Source: Streptomyces sp. NBC_01233 (GTDB lineage: Bacteria; Actinomycetota; Actinomycetes; Streptomycetales; Streptomycetaceae). From it: DNA of 64,000 nt. Each line of letters begins with the position of its first letter. Within the stretch, counting starts at the first letter, position 1. The notes under the pieces were generated by a model. That model was given only the letters and a program-made list of their open reading frames with translations. It was not told the origin of the DNA and did not search any database. Shown here in pieces: positions 61,154 through 64,000 of the stretch. Made by a program: the position numbers and the translations under genes. The stretch is from assembly GCF_035989305.1 (NCBI RefSeq), contig NZ_CP108514.1:3348501-3412500 (forward strand), in the 5' to 3' direction.

Positions 61154-64000
61154 CTACGCCGCGGCGCGCTCGTCCTCCCCGACGAAGGTGCGCCACAGCT
61201 TGGCGTACCGGCCGCCGCGCGCCAGCAGTTCGGCGTGGGTGCCGTCCTCCACGACCCGGCCGCGGTCCATGACCACGACCCGGTCGGCGCGCGCGGCAGT
61301 GGTCAGCCGGTGCGCCACCACCAGGGTGGTGCGCTTGCCGGCGAGCCGGTCCGTCGCCTGGTTGACCTGGGCCTCGGTGGCCAGGTCAAGGGCGGCGGTG
61401 GCCTCGTCGAGCAGCAGCACGTCCGGGTCGACGAGTTCGGCCCGGGCCAGCGCTATCAACTGGCGCTGGCCGGCGGAGAGGTTGCGGCCGCGCTCGGCGA
61501 CGGTGTGCAGGTAGCCGCCGTCGAGGGTGGCGACCATGTCGTGGGCGCCGACCGCGCGGGCGGCGGCCTCCACCTCGGCGTCGCTCGCGTCGGGCCGCCC
61601 GTAGGCGATGGCGTCGCGGACGGTCCCCGGGAAGAGGTAGGGCTCCTGGGGGACGACGCCCAGGCGGTGCCGGTACGCCGTCAGGTCCAGCTCCCGCAGA
61701 TCGGCGCCGTCGGCGGTGATCCGGCCGGAGGTCGGGTCGTAGAACCGGGCCACCATCTTCACCAGCGTGGACTTGCCGGCTCCGGTCTCGCCGACGAAGG
61801 CGACGGTCTGCCCGGCGGGTATCCGCAGGCTGATGCCGGCCAGCGCCTCCCCCTTCTCGCCGCGCTCCTCCGCCGTCCCGTACTGGAAGCGGACGTCCTC
61901 GAAGGCGATCTCCCCGCGCAGCTCCGGCACCTGCCGGGGCTCTTCGGAGAGCGGGGTGGTGGTGGGCTCGCGCAGCAGCCCCTGGATGCGGCCCAGGGAG
62001 ACGGTGGCCTGCTGGTAGCCGTCGAAGACCTGGGAGAGCTGCTGGACGGGCGCGAAGAAGAGGTCGATGTAGAGCAGGTACGCGACGAGCGCGCCGGTGG
62101 TGAGCGTCCCGGCCTCCACCCGTCCCGCGCCGACGATCAGCACGGCGGCCGCGGCGCCCGAGGACAGCAGCTGGACGAAGGGGAAGTAGACGGATATCAG
62201 CCACTGGCCGCGGACCCGGGCCTCGCGGTACGAGTCGCTGCGCTCGGCGAAGCGGGTGGCGCCGGAGCCCTCGCGGCGGAAGGCCTGGACGATGCGCAGG
62301 CCCGAGACGGACTCCTGGAGGTCGGCGTTGACCAGGCTGACCCGGTCGCGGGCGAGCTCGTAGGCGGCGACGGACCTGCGGCGGAACACGATCGTGCCGA
62401 CGACGAGGACGGGGAGGGTCGCGAAGACGATCAGCGCGAGCTCGACGTCGAGGACGAGCAGGGCGACCAGGATGCCGAAGAAGGTGAAGACGGAGACGAC
62501 GGCGGTGACGAGCCCGGTCTGCAGGAACGAGCTGAGCGAGTCCACGTCGGTGGTCATCCGGGTCATGATCTTGCCGGTCAGCTCGCGCTCGTAGTAGTCG
62601 AGGCCGAGGCGCTGGAGCTGCGCGAAGATCTTGACGCGGAGGGCGTACAGGACGCGCTCGCCGGTACGGCCCGTCATGCGGGTCTCGGCGAACTGCGCTG
62701 CCCACTGCGCGACGACGACGGCGAGGGCGAGCCCGGCGGCCACCCAGACGGCGCCGAGCACGGCCTGCTCCACGCCCTGGTCGATGCCGTGCCGGATCAG
62801 GATCGGCAGCAGCAGTCCGGCGCCCGCGTCCACGGCGACGAGGCCGAGGCTGATGGCGAGGGGCGCCCAGAAGCCGCGGAGCAGGCGGCGCAGGCCGTAG
62901 CTCTCCTCGGCGGCCACGGCGCGGGTCTCGTCCACCTCGGGTTCGTCGGTGGCGGGCGGCAGCGCGGCCACCTGCGCCAGGAGTTCGGGCGTCGCCGGCA
63001 TGCCGGCGACGGCTCCGGCCATGGAGTGACCGGCTCCGGGCGCGGCGCCCGCGGCCGCGGGGGTCTGGCCGGTCTGCTCGTCCCGGCGCCGCCAGAGCTC
63101 GGGGGTGATCCCGGCCGCGACCCGGCGCTTGGCGTTGACCGGCTCGGAGTCGATCTCGGCTTCGAGCTCGATGTCCCGTTCGAGCTTGCGGTCGAGCTCG
63201 CGCTCGAACTCGGCCATCAGGGGGGCGTCCGGGGTCCGCGGCGAGCCGGCGCCGAGCGCGTCGGGGTCGGTGAGCAGCCGGCGGTAGAGCGCCGACCTGC
63301 TCTCCAGCTCCTCGTGCGTCCCGATGTCGGCGAGCCGACCGCGGTCGAGTACGGCGATCCGGTCGGCCAGTGCGAGCGTGGAGCGGCGGTGGGCGATCAG
63401 CAGGGTGGTCCGGCCGGCCATGACGGAGCGCAGGGCCTCGTGGATCTCGTGCTCGACGCGGGCGTCGACGGCGGAGGTGGCGTCGTCGAGGAGGAGCAGC
63501 CGGGGGTCGGTGAGGATGGCCCGGGCGAGGGCGATGCGCTGGCGCTGGCCGCCGGAGAGGGTGAGCCCCTGCTCGCCGACCGTGGTGTCGTACCCGGCGG
63601 GCAGCTCCCGGATGAAGCCTTCGGCCTGGACGGCGCGGGCGGCGGCCTCGATCTGCGCGTCGGTCGCGGCGGGGTGCCCGTAGGCGATGTTGGAGCGGAT
63701 GGTGTCGGAGAAGAGGAAGGAATCCTCCGGGACGAGCCCGATCGCGGCGCGCAGGGACGCGTACGTCAGCTCGCGGACGTCGTGGCCGCCGACGCGGACC
63801 GCGCCGCCGTCGGTGTCGTAGAAGCGCGGCAGCAGCAGCGAGACGGTGGACTTCCCGCTTCCCGAGGCCCCGACGACGGCGACGGTCTCGCCCTCCGCGA
63901 CGGAGAGCGTGAACCCGTCGAGGACGGGCCGCTCGGGGTCGTAGCCGAAGCGGACGTCGTCGAACTCGACGGTGGCGGGCGCGTCGGCGGGCAGCTCGTG
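61154..64000 (-). CDS. Fused ABC exporter (TMD-NBD-TMD-NBD), C-terminal 948 residues
   Basis: The frame is open across the right edge, so the true start lies beyond 64000. Visible in order of translation: NBD1 with Walker A GASGSGKST, signature LSGGQRQRIALARAIL and LLLDDATSAVD; a charged linker (EFERELDRKLERDIELEAEID); six-helix TMD2 (AISLGLVAVDAGAGLLLPIL onward); NBD2 with [14 protein letters not shown], signature altered to LSAGQRQLIALA, and LLLDEATAALDLA. One polypeptide carries both halves of a lipid/drug exporter, normally encoded as two genes. A start at 63421 (MAGRTTLLIAHR) sits inside NBD1 and is wrong. Confidence 0.9.
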   Translation of the reverse strand, partial: HELPADAPATVEFDDVRFGYDPERPVLDGFTLSVAEGETVAVVGASGSGKSTVSLLLPRFYDTDGGAVRVGGHDVRELTYASLRAAIGLVPEDSFLFSDTIRSNIAYGHPAATDAQIEAAARAVQAEGFIRELPAGYDTTVGEQGLTLSGGQRQRIALARAILTDPRLLLLDDATSAVDARVEHEIHEALRSVMAGRTTLLIAHRRSTLALADRIAVLDRGRLADIGTHEELESRSALYRRLLTDPDALGAGSPRTPDAPLMAEFERELDRKLERDIELEAEIDSEPVNAKRRVAAGITPELWRRRDEQTGQTPAAAGAAPGAGHSMAGAVAGMPATPELLAQVAALPPATDEPEVDETRAVAAEESYGLRRLLRGFWAPLAISLGLVAVDAGAGLLLPILIRHGIDQGVEQAVLGAVWVAAGLALAVVVAQWAAQFAETRMTGRTGERVLYALRVKIFAQLQRLGLDYYERELTGKIMTRMTTDVDSLSSFLQTGLVTAVVSVFTFFGILVALLVLDVELALIVFATLPVLVVGTIVFRRRSVAAYELARDRVSLVNADLQESVSGLRIVQAFRREGSGATRFAERSDSYREARVRGQWLISVYFPFVQLLSSGAAAAVLIVGAGRVEAGTLTTGALVAYLLYIDLFFAPVQQLSQVFDGYQQATVSLGRIQGLLREPTTTPLSEEPRQVPELRGEIAFEDVRFQYGTAEERGEKGEALAGISLRIPAGQTVAFVGETGAGKSTLVKMVARFYDPTSGRITADGADLRELDLTAYRHRLGVVPQEPYLFPGTVRDAIAYGRPDASDAEVEAAARAVGAHDMVATLDGGYLHTVAERGRNLSAGQRQLIALARAELVDPDVLLLDEATAALDLATEAQVNQATDRLAGKRTTLVVAHRLTTAARADRVVVMDRGRVVEDGTHAELLARGGRYAKLWRTFVGEDERAAA

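Noticed and set aside
61154..63421. ABC transporter starting with MAGRTTLLIAHR
   Set aside because: That Met is within the first nucleotide-binding domain; the frame continues to the window edge with Walker A and signature motifs upstream.

Overview
The window is actinobacterial chromosome and almost certainly Streptomyces: very high GC in third codon positions, many GTG or TTG starts, Tat and Sec exported hydrolases, Streptomyces-type intergenic GGGGCGGAGCCCC repeats, an SsbB-like protein, a MmyB-type XRE regulator and a complete myo-inositol catabolic locus. About 60 genes are packed on both strands, with one insertion sequence, one tRNA and no rRNA, CRISPR array or prophage.

Left part (1-10.3 kb): mostly housekeeping genes on the minus strand. 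They are a thioesterase, the ABC-F translation factor EttA, an exported allene-oxide-cyclase-like barrel, a PAP2/diacylglycerol-kinase fusion, a degenerate thioester-domain surface protein, a second SSB and a tandem pair of dynamin-like GTPases. A tRNA-Arg(TCT) with a strong terminator follows.

10.7-23.6 kb: the most unusual region, a probable biosynthetic gene cluster. Read from 20.5 kb down to about 11 kb it encodes an amine N-hydroxylase, a diaminobutyrate aminotransferase, a MetA-type homoserine acyltransferase, an ATP-grasp ligase, an MFS exporter, a second aspartate kinase, a FcoT/ScoD-type enzyme, a ScoE/Rv0097-type non-heme iron isonitrile synthase and a small cupin. A MmyB-type regulator and a divergent ketosynthase lie upstream, and three matching 18-bp palindromes sit in front of the operon. 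The ScoD-ScoE pair normally belongs to isonitrile lipopeptide loci with an NRPS, an ACP and an acyl ligase. None of these is present here; the partners are aspartate-family amino-acid enzymes instead. I infer a small isonitrile- or N-hydroxy-containing antimetabolite, with the structure unknown.

23.8-33.3 kb: a phosphoribosyltransferase/hydrolase fusion, a C-terminal pstB remnant, a secreted phospholipase A2, two alpha/beta hydrolases, a GNAT, a subtilisin, and a WxL-like protein next to its DUF916 membrane partner.

33.8-41.1 kb: myo-inositol catabolism, with iolC-iolB-iolD-iolA on the minus strand and an iolE/I-like gene plus iolG divergent. iolB carries an in-frame insertion of 51-bp repeat units and has lost its usual N terminus.

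41.3-64 kb: a small HTH protein, a 1387-bp IS701-type element inserted exactly at the stop codon of an MMPL exporter, the TetR regulator of that exporter, a copper operon behind a CsoR-type operator, citrate synthase, RecD2 helicase, a DUF937 protein, a GNAT overlapping an EamA transporter, a LysR regulator, a hexanucleotide repeat array, a GH3 hydrolase, an S37 peptidase, a four-EF-hand protein and the 3' three quarters of a fused ABC exporter that runs off the end.
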